A DNA stretch of 64,000 bases, from contig JBEIHX010000018.1 in NCBI GenBank assembly GCA_040381075.1, positions 1 through 64,000 of the forward strand, written 5' to 3'. Numbering within the stretch: the stretch's first letter is position 1; each line of letters begins with the position of its first letter. Under the pieces are notes generated by a model. That model worked only from the letters and a program-made list of their open reading frames with translations, was not told the DNA's origin and did not search any database. The stretch comes from JBEIHX01 sp040381075. GTDB lineage: Bacteria; Pseudomonadota; Alphaproteobacteria; Caulobacterales; Aquidulcibacteraceae. This document shows, piece by piece, positions 53,209-61,303 of the stretch. The translations under genes and the position numbers were made by a program.

Positions 53209-54024
53209 GTGACCCTGCCAGATACGCCCTTCGATCGCGCGATGGCGCTGAAATCCGTCAGCCCCGGGCTGTGGCGCGGGGGCGCGCCTGCAGCCTACTG
53301 GAACCGGCTCGGCCCGTTTGGCGGCTGGACCGCAGCGATCCTTCTGCAGGCTGTGATGGAAGAGCCAGACCGGCGCGGCGACCCCCTGGCGCTGCACGTC
53401 CAGTTCATCGGCCCGATCGAGGACGGGCCCGTCACGCTGGCCACGCGGCTCCTGCGGGCGAACCGCTCCACCCAGTTCTGGCGGGTCGAGATGCGCCAGG
53501 AGACTCCGACCGGGCAGGCTGGCGCCAGTGTGGTGGCGTTCGGCGTTGCAACGCTGGGCGTGCGGCGGGCGAGCGCAGGTTTTCTCGACGTAACGATGCC
53601 GCTGAGCGCGCCGCCCGAGGGGCTCACGCCGCGCCCTCCGCCCGCTGAGGGGCCCGCTTTCTTCCGCACATTTGACTGGCGCGTCGCCGCCGGTGGTTTC
53701 CCCCCGCCCCCGGGTGACAGCCGCATGGCCGCCTGGGTGCGCGACGCTGCCGGAAGGCCGCTTGATCCCGTGCTGCTGGCGGCCATCTGCGATATTCCGC
53801 CGCCCAGCATCATGATGCATCAGATGACGCCGGCCTCATCCATCGCCATGACCGTGCATCTGGTCGCCCCCGCCGCAGAAATCACTGCCGTCGGGTCGGA
53901 CTTCGTTCTCGTCGAGTCCGCCGGGGCGCGCGGCGAGCAGGGTCTCGCTGACCAGACCGCCCGCGTCTGGCGGCGCGATGGCGCCCTGCTGGCGACGACC
54001 AGCCAGATCGTCTGGTACAGATAA
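53209..54024 (+). CDS. Acyl-CoA thioesterase family protein (double hotdog)
   Basis: 271-aa double-hotdog thioesterase of the TesB-like type (4HBT_3). Features: GLWRGGAPAAYWNRLGPFGGWTAA, HVQFIGPIEDGPV, a second hotdog with LLAAICDIPPPSIMM, and the ending LLATTSQIVWYR. It would hydrolyse an acyl-CoA; chain preference unknown. GTG 53209 has GGGGAGA 4 nt upstream and is preferred over the ATG at 53161, whose added residues look unconserved. Confidence 0.85.
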   Translation: MTLPDTPFDRAMALKSVSPGLWRGGAPAAYWNRLGPFGGWTAAILLQAVMEEPDRRGDPLALHVQFIGPIEDGPVTLATRLLRANRSTQFWRVEMRQETPTGQAGASVVAFGVATLGVRRASAGFLDVTMPLSAPPEGLTPRPPPAEGPAFFRTFDWRVAAGGFPPPPGDSRMAAWVRDAAGRPLDPVLLAAICDIPPPSIMMHQMTPASSIAMTVHLVAPAAEITAVGSDFVLVESAGARGEQGLADQTARVWRRDGALLATTSQIVWYR

Positions 54025-54058
54025 CCCGTCCCGGACGTCAGCCCTCCGACGCCAGCGG

Positions 54059-55366
54059 TTACAGGATGAATTTCGAAAGGTCGGCGTTTCTGGCCAGGTC
54101 GCCGACCTGTGTGCGCACGGTCTGCGCGGTGATCGTCACCGTCTCGCCCGCCCGGTCCGGGGCTGAAAAACTGACGTCGTCGAGCAATCGCTCCATCACC
54201 GTATGCAGGCGTCGGGCGCCGATGTTCTCCACCGCTGTGTTGACCTGGACCGCCACATCCGCAATCGCATCGATCGCATCATCGGTGAACGCCAGCGTCA
54301 CCCCCTCGGTGGCCATGAGCGCGACGTACTGTTTGATCAGGCTCGCTTCCGGCTCCGTCAGGATGCGGCGGAAGTCATCCTGGGTCAGCGGCGCAAGCTC
54401 GACCCGGATGGGCAGGCGCCCCTGCAGTTCGGGCAGAAGGTCCGATGGCTTGGCGAGATGGAACGCGCCGGACGCTATGAACAGGATGTGATCCGTCCGT
54501 ACAGGCCCATGCTTGGTCGAAACGGTCGCCCCTTCGATCAGCGGCAGCAGGTCGCGCTGCACGCCTTCGCGCGAAACGTCTGTGCCGGCCCGCTCGCCGC
54601 GCGCAGCGATCTTGTCGATTTCATCGAGGAAGACGATCCCGTCCTCCTCCACGGCGCGGATCGCCTCCTTGACCGCCTGCTCCTGGTCCACGAGCTTGTC
54701 ACTCTCTTCGCGCACCAGCGGTTCGTAGGCCTGCGCCACCGTGGTGCGCAGCGCCTTCGTGCGACCCCCGAGGGCGCGTCCCAGGAGGTCGCCCAGATTG
54801 AGCATGCCAATGTTGGCGCCGGGCTGGCCAGGGATCTCCAGTGACTGAAGGCTGGGACCGGACTCGGCCACCTGCAGCTCCACTTCCTTGTCCGAAAGCT
54901 CCCCGGCCCGCAGCTTGCGCCGGAACGCGTCGCGTGTCGTCTGGCTGGCGCCGGCGCCCACCAGCGCGTCCAGCATGCGCTCTTCGGCCGCAAGCTCCGC
55001 GCGCGCGCGCACGTCGCGCCGCAACCGCTCGCGCACCATGACGATCGCAATCTCCACAAGGTCGCGCACGATCTGCTCCACGTCGCGCCCGACATAGCCA
55101 ACCTCCGTGAACTTCGTGGCCTCGACCTTGAGGAACGGCGCCTGGGCCAGGCGGGCCAGCCGGCGCGAGATCTCGGTCTTTCCCACCCCGGTTGGTCCGA
55201 TCATCAGGATGTTTTTCGGGGTCACCTCCTCGCGCAGGCCCTCCTGCAGCTGGCGGCGCCGCCAGCGATTGCGCAGTGCGATCGCCACCGCCCGCTTGGC
55301 GGCCTTCTGACCGATGATGTACCGGTCCAGTTCAGAAACGATTTCGCGGGGGGAAAACTCGGTCAT
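54059..55366 (-). CDS. hslU: ATP-dependent protease ATPase subunit HslU
   Basis: Unfoldase of the HslUV (ClpYQ) protease. 435 aa, normal length. SPREIVSELDRYIIGQ at the start, Walker A GPTGVGKT (57-64), the pore loop GYVGRDVE, Walker B GIVFLDEIDKIA, and the C-terminal LSKFIL that docks into HslV. The I-domain (about 110-240) is present. It lies 9 bp after hslV, in the same operon. Confidence 0.97.
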   Translation of the reverse strand: MTEFSPREIVSELDRYIIGQKAAKRAVAIALRNRWRRRQLQEGLREEVTPKNILMIGPTGVGKTEISRRLARLAQAPFLKVEATKFTEVGYVGRDVEQIVRDLVEIAIVMVRERLRRDVRARAELAAEERMLDALVGAGASQTTRDAFRRKLRAGELSDKEVELQVAESGPSLQSLEIPGQPGANIGMLNLGDLLGRALGGRTKALRTTVAQAYEPLVREESDKLVDQEQAVKEAIRAVEEDGIVFLDEIDKIAARGERAGTDVSREGVQRDLLPLIEGATVSTKHGPVRTDHILFIASGAFHLAKPSDLLPELQGRLPIRVELAPLTQDDFRRILTEPEASLIKQYVALMATEGVTLAFTDDAIDAIADVAVQVNTAVENIGARRLHTVMERLLDDVSFSAPDRAGETVTITAQTVRTQVGDLARNADLSKFIL

Positions 55367-55375
55367 GGCGCGGGG

Positions 55376-55942
55376 TCAACCGGACTGCAGTGTTTCAACG
55401 ACAAGATTCCTGTTGGTGTAGACGCAGATGTCAGCGGCGATCGCCATCGCCTTGCGTGCGATGACCTCGGCGTCGGGCTCGTACTCGTACAGTGCGCGCG
55501 CAGCCGCTTCCGCGAACGCGCCGCCCGAGCCAACGCCGATCACCGGGTGGTCGGGCTCCAGCACATCCCCGGCCCCTGTCAGGACAAGCAGCGTGCGCGC
55601 ATCCGCAACGATCAGCATCGCCTCCAGACGACGCAGATACCGGTCCGTCCGCCAATCCTTGGCGAGTTCCACCGCGGCCCGCGCCAATTGGGCGGGAAAC
55701 CGCTCAAGCTTCTGCTCCAACCTCTCAAACAGCGTGAGCGCATCTGCGGTCGACCCGGCGAAACCGGCGATCACCGCTCCATCGGCGAGCCTGCGCACCT
55801 TGCGCGCGCCGCCCTTGATGATGATCTGGCCCATCGACACCTGGCCGTCTCCGGCCAGCACGACCTTGTCGCCCTTGCGCACGCCCAGAATGGTCGTGCC
55901 GTGCCAGTCCGGAAAGGAGGCGCTTACAGAATTTTGAGGCAT
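55376..55942 (-). CDS. hslV: ATP-dependent protease subunit HslV
   Basis: Peptidase of the HslUV complex, 188 aa. The catalytic Thr becomes N-terminal after removal of a 15-residue propeptide: WHGTTILGVRKGDKVVLAGDGQVS. GGARKVRRL and GFAGSTADALTLFERLE follow, as in all HslV. No start nearer to the Thr is available. First gene of hslVU; its promoter should lie in the repeat-rich gap at 55943-56324. Confidence 0.97.
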   Translation of the reverse strand: MPQNSVSASFPDWHGTTILGVRKGDKVVLAGDGQVSMGQIIIKGGARKVRRLADGAVIAGFAGSTADALTLFERLEQKLERFPAQLARAAVELAKDWRTDRYLRRLEAMLIVADARTLLVLTGAGDVLEPDHPVIGVGSGGAFAEAAARALYEYEPDAEVIARKAMAIAADICVYTNRNLVVETLQSG

Positions 55943-56058
55943 GACCCGCTCCGCCGCCTCATGTGGCCCGCGCGCAACCGGCGATCAAGTGCCCGGCGCC
56001 GACCTGCTCCGGCGCGACCGCAGTTGCGGCTGTCGCCCGCGGCCTGCTCCGGCGCGAC

Positions 56059-56109
56059 GGGCCTGTGTGCGGGCGGGGCCTGTGTGCGGGCGGGGCCTGT
56101 GTGCGGGCG
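56059..56109. repeat. 17-bp tandem repeat
   Basis: Three perfect copies of GGGCCTGTGTGCGGGCG. The unit length is not a multiple of three; noncoding. Confidence 0.95.
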
Positions 56110-56160
56110 GGGCGATGCGCGGCATGGGCAGCCCGCCATCGACCGCGGGGGCGCGCACCC

Positions 56161-56244
56161 AGGCCAAAACACGGAGGCCAAAACACGGAGGCCAAAACAC
56201 TTAGGCCAAAGCACTTAGGCCAAAGCACTCAGGCCAAAGCACTC
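56161..56244. repeat. 14-bp tandem repeat array
   Basis: Six units in exactly 84 bp changing in pairs: AGGCCAAAACACGG twice, AGGCCAAAACACTT, AGGCCAAAGCACTT, AGGCCAAAGCACTC twice. The stepwise change along the array shows sequential duplication. Confidence 0.96.
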
Positions 56245-56324
56245 AGGCCGCGGCCGGCGGCCGGGGGGAGTGGAGGTGATATGGCGCGCCTGTCAGACCG
56301 CGCGCCGTACGCTCCTTCGCGCGC

Positions 56325-58484
56325 TCACAGTCCCGCGGCCCGCGCCTTTACGGGCTGGCGTGCGGCCAGAAGCGCTGCGAAGTCAGCGTCCGTCATCGGC
56401 CGGCCAAACAGGTAGCCCTGAGCGAGCGTACAGCCGCGGCGGCGCAGGAAGGCCGCCTGGGCAGGGGTCTCGACCCCTTCGGCGACGGTCTCGTAATCGA
56501 GCGCGCGCGCCAGGGCGAGCACGGTATCGATCACTGCCGGCGCACTCGGATCTTCCTCCAGCGCGTGGACGAATTGCCGATCGATCTTGAAGACATCGAA
56601 CGGCAGGCGCGTCAGCGCAGCGAGACTGGAATGACCCGCCCCAAAATCGTCGATCGCGAGGCGCACGCCGCTCTTCTTCAGCGGGGCCAGCAGCGCGGCC
56701 ACCCGGTCCGGGTTCTCCATGGCGAGCGACTCCGTCATCTCCAGCTCAAGCATCTCGCAGGGCAGACCGGTGCGCTCCAGAATCGCCAAAACCCTGTCCG
56801 GGAAGCGGTCATCGGCGAACTGCGACATCGACACATTCACCGCAACGCCCACCCGGTGCCCGTCCTGCACCCAGCGCGCCGCCGCCGCCGCCGCTGCGCG
56901 CAGAACCGCCTCGCCGACCGCGTTCATCAGTCCGAGCTGTTCGGCCGCCTGGATGAAGTGCGACGGACCAAGCACCCCCATGCGCGGATGACGCCAACGC
57001 GCCAGCGCCTCGCACGACACGATGCGATCGCTGGTCAGATCCACTTTGGGCTGAAAGTAGGCGACCAGCTGACCGCACTCGAGCGCCTCACGCAATTCCG
57101 TTTCAAGCTGCAGCCGCGCCTGGGCCCGTTCATCGAGGGCTTGCGTGAAGAACCTCACTTCCGCCGCGCCCTCCGTCCTCGCCGCCGCCAGCGCGAGATG
57201 GGCGTTGCGCAGCACCGTCTCCGTGTCGCGACCGTCGGTCGGATAGACCGAAACGCCGCAACTGACGGTGAAGTAAAGCTTGTGCCCGCCCGTCTCGACA
57301 GGCTGGCGCATGGCGCCCGCCACCAGCTGGGCGAAGCGTCCGGCCTGCGCCGCATCAGCAATGTCCGGTATGTGAATGGTGAATTCGTCGCTCCCCGTGC
57401 GCGCCAGCAACGACGGATTGCCGACGGCCGCCTGCATCCGCAGCATGCGGTCCGCGACGCTGACCGACGAGGCGAGCCGTTGGGCGAGCGCCTGCAACAG
57501 TTCATCAGCCCGCGCGCGCCCCAGCGTTTCGTTGACGCGGGCGAAGCGGCTGATCTCGATCACCACCACCGCCCCCTGTCCAGGCCGCTGCCCGGCGCCC
57601 TTCAGCGCCGCGCCGAGGTCTGTCAGCAGTCGCTCCCGGTTCGACAGTTGGGTGAGCGGATCGACGAAGGCGATGTGCTGGAGGCGGCGCATGTCGGCGT
57701 GGATCCGACGGATCAGCCGGTTGAATGCGCCGGCCAGAACCTCCACCTCGTCGCCCGTGCGCATGTCAGCGCGCACACCCAATGCCGTGACATCGCCCTC
57801 CTGCGCCAGGTGCGCCAGCACGCGCAGCGGCTGCGTGATCCGCCGGACGAAGATCAGCATCAGCGCTATCCCCAGCCCGCCCATCACCAGGCCTGCGCCG
57901 ATGGGCGCCAGGGAGGCCGCCAGAAGTGGCGCGAGGGCGATGGTGAGCGGGGCATCCACGCGCAGCACCGCCATGCCTGATCCTGGCAGGGGAACCGGGG
58001 CTGCAACTGTCAGGACCCCGTCGTGCGCCATGCTGACCGGCTGGCCGGCGCCGCGGGCGCGTTCAACGAGCTCGTCCTTCGGCCCGCCCAGACGCAGGAG
58101 CCCCGCCGCGTCGCTGCTGGCGATGATCCGGCCGGCGTCATCGTAGACGACGGCCCTGCGCACGTCGGCGCCGCCCGCAAGATCCTTCAACCGGGCGTCG
58201 AGACCCGCCACATCGTCCGCCGCGAGGGCGAGCTTCACGATTTCGGCGGCGTTCCGGGCGGCGTCCTGCGCCCGGGCCATGCGCTGGTCCGCAATCGCTG
58301 CATGCTGGATGGCGAGATGCGCCGCGTTGATGCTGAACGCCGTGATCAGCACCACCGTCGCGGCGACGCCGGTGATGCGTCGGGCAAGTCCCGTGCGCAG
58401 GACGGCGGCGCGCCCGGTCTCCCTGTCAGTCGATGACTGCGGATGCGCCGGTCTGCTTCGGATGTGTGGTGGCGTCGCCGCCAT
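56325..58484 (-). CDS. GGDEF/EAL cyclic-di-GMP protein
   Basis: 719-aa inner membrane protein. Two helices (about 35-58 and 185-212) enclose a periplasmic sensor; a HAMP domain (about 215-265) follows, then GGDEF (280-440) and EAL (455-710). The GGDEF site reads ARTGSDEFTI, so the second Gly is Ser and cyclase activity is doubtful. The EAL half looks complete: SCEALARWRHP, VNVSMSQF, LEMTESLAM, AIDDFGAGHSS, FKIDRQFV and AEGVETPAQ. Most likely a c-di-GMP phosphodiesterase with a regulatory GGDEF. It separates hslVU from hisB. Confidence 0.93.
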   Translation of the reverse strand: MAATPPHIRSRPAHPQSSTDRETGRAAVLRTGLARRITGVAATVVLITAFSINAAHLAIQHAAIADQRMARAQDAARNAAEIVKLALAADDVAGLDARLKDLAGGADVRRAVVYDDAGRIIASSDAAGLLRLGGPKDELVERARGAGQPVSMAHDGVLTVAAPVPLPGSGMAVLRVDAPLTIALAPLLAASLAPIGAGLVMGGLGIALMLIFVRRITQPLRVLAHLAQEGDVTALGVRADMRTGDEVEVLAGAFNRLIRRIHADMRRLQHIAFVDPLTQLSNRERLLTDLGAALKGAGQRPGQGAVVVIEISRFARVNETLGRARADELLQALAQRLASSVSVADRMLRMQAAVGNPSLLARTGSDEFTIHIPDIADAAQAGRFAQLVAGAMRQPVETGGHKLYFTVSCGVSVYPTDGRDTETVLRNAHLALAAARTEGAAEVRFFTQALDERAQARLQLETELREALECGQLVAYFQPKVDLTSDRIVSCEALARWRHPRMGVLGPSHFIQAAEQLGLMNAVGEAVLRAAAAAAARWVQDGHRVGVAVNVSMSQFADDRFPDRVLAILERTGLPCEMLELEMTESLAMENPDRVAALLAPLKKSGVRLAIDDFGAGHSSLAALTRLPFDVFKIDRQFVHALEEDPSAPAVIDTVLALARALDYETVAEGVETPAQAAFLRRRGCTLAQGYLFGRPMTDADFAALLAARQPVKARAAGL

Positions 58485-58642
58485 GCTTGCGCCCGCTCCT
58501 GGCCCTCGGCGACAACCGTGACACGAAGATCACTACCAAAAGTTTTCCTCAAACATATGGGATGCATGTCATCAGGCAGTCGTTCATCCTCCCGGTGCGA
58601 TGAGTGCGGCGCAGGATTGAAAACCCGCGAAGGAGGAAAGCC

Positions 58643-59242
58643 ATGAATGCGCCGCATCCGCGCCAGGCCCGGGTGGCCCGCGCCACCAGGGAGACGAGCA
58701 TCACGGTCACTCTCAACCTCGACGGGTCGGGGTCCGGGGTGATTTCAACGGGGGTCGGGTTCCTCGATCACATGCTGGAATCGTTCGCCAAGCACGCTGC
58801 GCTCGATCTGCAGGTGCAGGCTGAGGGGGACCTGCACATCGACATGCATCATACGGTGGAGGATGTCGGCATCACCATCGGACAGGCCTTTCGCGAAGCC
58901 CTCGGCGACTACGCCGGCATCCGTCGGTTCGGCCATGCCTACGTGCCCATGGACGAAACCCTGTCGCGTGCGGCCGTGGACTTCGCCAACCGCCCGTACC
59001 TGATCTGGAAGGTGCAGTTCGTGCGTCCCAAGGTCGGAGATATGGACACCGAGCTGTTCAAGGAATGGTTCCAGGCCTTCGCCATGCATGCAGGCGCCTG
59101 CGTCCATGTTGAGAATCTTTACGGGGAAAACACCCACCACATCATCGAGTCCTGCTTCAAGGCGCTCGCCCGCGCGGGGCGCGCGGGGGTGGAGCCTGAC
59201 GCCCGCCTGCCGGGTCCGGCCTCGACCAAGGGCGTTCTGTAA
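58643..59242 (+). CDS. hisB: Imidazoleglycerol-phosphate dehydratase
   Basis: Histidine biosynthesis step 6. 199 aa, monofunctional HisB. TGVGFLDHMLESFAKHA and DMHHTVEDVGI carry the Mn-binding His/Glu residues, repeated as HAGACVHVENLYGENTHHIIES in the second half. A strong AGGAGG lies 6 nt before the ATG. The genes hisH, hisA, hisF and hisE, which usually follow, are absent, so hisB is separated from the rest of the pathway. Confidence 0.97.
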   Translation: MNAPHPRQARVARATRETSITVTLNLDGSGSGVISTGVGFLDHMLESFAKHAALDLQVQAEGDLHIDMHHTVEDVGITIGQAFREALGDYAGIRRFGHAYVPMDETLSRAAVDFANRPYLIWKVQFVRPKVGDMDTELFKEWFQAFAMHAGACVHVENLYGENTHHIIESCFKALARAGRAGVEPDARLPGPASTKGVL

Positions 59243-59298
59243 CAACGCCGGGTCGCAATCCGGGGGCGGGCCGGGGACCCGGGCGGCGCGCGGCCAGG

Positions 59299-59340
59299 CG
59301 GGGGCGGGGCGGTCCGGGGGCGGGGCGGTCCGGGGGCGTG
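59299..59340. repeat. 16-bp tandem repeat
   Basis: Two perfect copies of CGGGGGCGGGGCGGTC plus half of a third, in the short convergent gap between hisB and the cyclo-ligase gene. Confidence 0.88.
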
Positions 59341-59358
59341 GCGCGCCCTCCCGGCAGG

Positions 59359-60021
59359 TCAAACCCCGCCCTCGGGACCTGTCGCCCGGGTTTGTGACGC
59401 CGCGCGGTCAGTCGCCCCGGCCATGACCTCAAGCAGACCCGCCTGCGTCACCACGCCGTCCAGCAGCACGTCATGGCTCTCGCGCGGCGTTGCGGCCACC
59501 TCCTGCGCCGCAAACGCCAGACCGAGCGCGCGAACCCCGCCCGAGGCCCGCAAGCCGGCGATCGTCCGGTCATAGCACCCTGCGCCGTACCCGAGCCGTC
59601 CGCCACGGCGGTCGAAGGCCAGCAGGGGGACAAGCAGGACGTCCGGGCGCACGCGGCCGGCGCTCGGGATCGGTTCGTCGACGCCAAAGGCGCCCCGGAT
59701 CAACGGATCGCCCGGCCGCCAGAGACGGAACTCCAGCACACGATCCGCCCCGCGCGGCGGCGTCGCCGGCAGGGCCGTCAGATAGCCGGCCGCCGAAAGC
59801 CTGCGCAGCAGATCCTGCGGATCGATCTCGTCGCGAAAGGCGCAATACCCGGCGACAACCCTGGCCCCGGCGACAACCCTGGCTTCGGATCCCAGCCAGG
59901 CAAGGTCAAAACCGGCGGCGAGACGCCGCCCGGCGTCCGGGTCGGCCTGCGCGGCGGCCGATCGCAGCAGACGCATCCTGGCGCGAAGGGCCGACTTGGC
60001 CTGTCGCGCGTCCGCCGTCAT
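59359..60021 (-). CDS. 5-formyltetrahydrofolate cyclo-ligase
   Basis: ATP-dependent conversion of 5-formyl-THF to 5,10-methenyl-THF (YgfA/FAU1). About 220 aa. KSALRARMRLLRSA at the start, the VLLVPLLAFDRRGGRLGYGAGCYDRT signature in the second half and GLAFAAQEVAATPRESHD near the end. An 18-bp duplication doubles six residues (ARVVAG) in the N-terminal half; it falls in a variable loop. Start is ATG 60021 or 60030. A 6S RNA lies just upstream, the usual gene neighbour. Confidence 0.93.
   Translation of the reverse strand: MTADARQAKSALRARMRLLRSAAAQADPDAGRRLAAGFDLAWLGSEARVVAGARVVAGYCAFRDEIDPQDLLRRLSAAGYLTALPATPPRGADRVLEFRLWRPGDPLIRGAFGVDEPIPSAGRVRPDVLLVPLLAFDRRGGRLGYGAGCYDRTIAGLRASGGVRALGLAFAAQEVAATPRESHDVLLDGVVTQAGLLEVMAGATDRAASQTRATGPEGGV
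59851..59885 (-). repeat. 18-bp in-frame duplication in the cyclo-ligase gene
   Basis: GGCGACAACCCTGG occurs twice with an 18-bp period, giving the repeated ARVVAG. Length a multiple of three. Confidence 0.9.
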
Positions 60022-60036
60022 GACGCCCATCCTGAA

Positions 60037-60204
60037 GGTTGGCGGCCCCGCCAACGCCGTGAGACCAGGCTCATCCCCGTGCGACCCGACATAGTCAGGT
60101 GGGCGCCAGTTGATCGGGACCACGGTCCCGGCCAGAGCCAGCTCCCTTCAGGAACGATACGGTCGGTGGGATTGAAGCGTCCCACGCACGCCACAGAAGC
60201 CGCC
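60037..60204 (-). ncRNA. ssrS: 6S RNA
   Basis: Probable 6S RNA, the regulator that mimics an open promoter and binds RNA polymerase with sigma-70. Read on the minus strand: GGCGGC at the 5' end can pair with GCCGCC at the 3' end; an internal single-stranded region around ACGCTTCAATCCCACC; an apical hairpin GGGAC-CGTG-GTCCC; and a 3' part GGTCGCACGGGGATGAGC, which I recall as typical of alphaproteobacterial 6S. About 168 nt, as expected. The position directly before the cyclo-ligase gene is the conserved one. The ends are estimates. Confidence 0.75.
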
Positions 60205-60210
60205 GCCGTC

Positions 60211-60239
60211 AAAATAGGCCCCTTGCCCGCACGGCACAA
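60211..60239 (-). promoter_or_regulatory. Sigma-70-type promoter of 6S RNA
   Basis: TTGTGC (60234-60239) and TATTTT (60211-60216) on the minus strand with a 17-bp spacer. Transcription would start near 60204, at the predicted 5' end of the 6S RNA. Confidence 0.65.
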
Positions 60240-60304
60240 GCTCGCCGGGGATCTTGATCCCCCGGCGGGACGTCGCGGGGCGGGTGCATGTCGCGCCCGC
60301 CGCG

Positions 60305-61303
60305 TCACGCCGCTGCGCCCGACTGCTCGAAGAGATCCGGCGGAAAGGGACTGGCGTAGGGCGTGATCGAAAAGCGGGCCCGGATCGTCTCGACCGGTTC
60401 GCGCCAGACCTCCTCCCACGCCACCAGCATCAGCGGCGGGGTCTGGCGTCCATGCGCCCACGCCGTGGCGATCATGTCCATCAGCACGCCGAAGCCCGCC
60501 GGCTCGCCAACGGCGGCGACGCCTGCGGCGACGGCCAGGAACTGCGCCGAGTAGGAGTGACCGAACTGCGCCATCTGAAACGCTGACAGCGCGACCTCAT
60601 GCAGCGCCGTCGTCTCATAGCCCGCCACGATGTGCCAGAGATCGTGCGCCTGCAGGATGCGCGCATTGAGATAGCCGAGGGGCGGGGGCAGTCGCGTCAG
60701 GCCGATCGCGTCACGGTCGAGCACCTCAAGATCGAAACCGTTCTCAACGATGAGATCGTGAAAGCGCCGCCCGAGCGATCCCGGCGGACAGGCGGCGAGC
60801 CCTGCAAGCTCGATGCGCGCCGGCCAGCCGGCGTCCGCTGCTGCGCCGACCCCGGCATAGGCATGGCTCGCCAGGCACAGCCGCGCCTGGAACGCGGCCG
60901 GCATCATGCCGCCCAGGGCGGCTGTGCGCATGGTGATCGCACCGGCGTCAAGCCGCCCCGCACGCGCATCCTCCACCACCTCCCAATAGGCCGCCCAAAG
61001 GCCTTCCGGGGCGGTCTCCGGGGGGCGGTCGAGGCGCGCGATCGGCGGCGCGCCGATCGGGCCGCCAAGCCAGCCTTCGGCAAAGGCGTCAAACGTCTCT
61101 GCGACCTCGTCCGGGGCCAGAAAGGCTGCATGCGCGAAGGTCGCCGCGATCACCAGGCGGTCTGGCGCCGCGGCGACGAAGGCCTGTGGCTTCAGCTGCC
61201 CCGCCATGGCGCGCAGCGCAGCGCCGCGCAGCGGGCGGGCGAGCGCGTCGGCGAAGGCCCGGGACACGGCGTCCACGCCATGCGCTGGTCCTGGCTGCGT
61301 CAT
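60305..61303 (-). CDS. COQ4-like protein
   Basis: 332-aa protein with the COQ4 motif HDLWH...E (QAHDLWHIVAGYETTALHEVALSAFQMAQFGHSYS) near residues 215-250. COQ4 acts in ubiquinone biosynthesis, where recent work assigns it an oxidative decarboxylation/hydroxylation of the ring; bacterial homologues of this length are less well studied. The N-terminal about 200 residues are a helical region of unknown role. Its ATG overlaps the stop of the CoA-ligase gene (ATGA), so the two are co-translated. Confidence 0.8.
   Translation of the reverse strand: MTQPGPAHGVDAVSRAFADALARPLRGAALRAMAGQLKPQAFVAAAPDRLVIAATFAHAAFLAPDEVAETFDAFAEGWLGGPIGAPPIARLDRPPETAPEGLWAAYWEVVEDARAGRLDAGAITMRTAALGGMMPAAFQARLCLASHAYAGVGAAADAGWPARIELAGLAACPPGSLGRRFHDLIVENGFDLEVLDRDAIGLTRLPPPLGYLNARILQAHDLWHIVAGYETTALHEVALSAFQMAQFGHSYSAQFLAVAAGVAAVGEPAGFGVLMDMIATAWAHGRQTPPLMLVAWEEVWREPVETIRARFSITPYASPFPPDLFEQSGAAA

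Larger units (their letters stand above)
55943..56324. other. Repeat-rich gap between hslV and the GGDEF/EAL gene
   Basis: About 380 bp, mostly composed of two tandem arrays (56059-56109 and 56161-56244) and a dispersed copy pair of CTGCTCCGGCGCGAC (about 56005 and 56044). No coding frame or promoter consensus was recognised. Confidence 0.6.
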
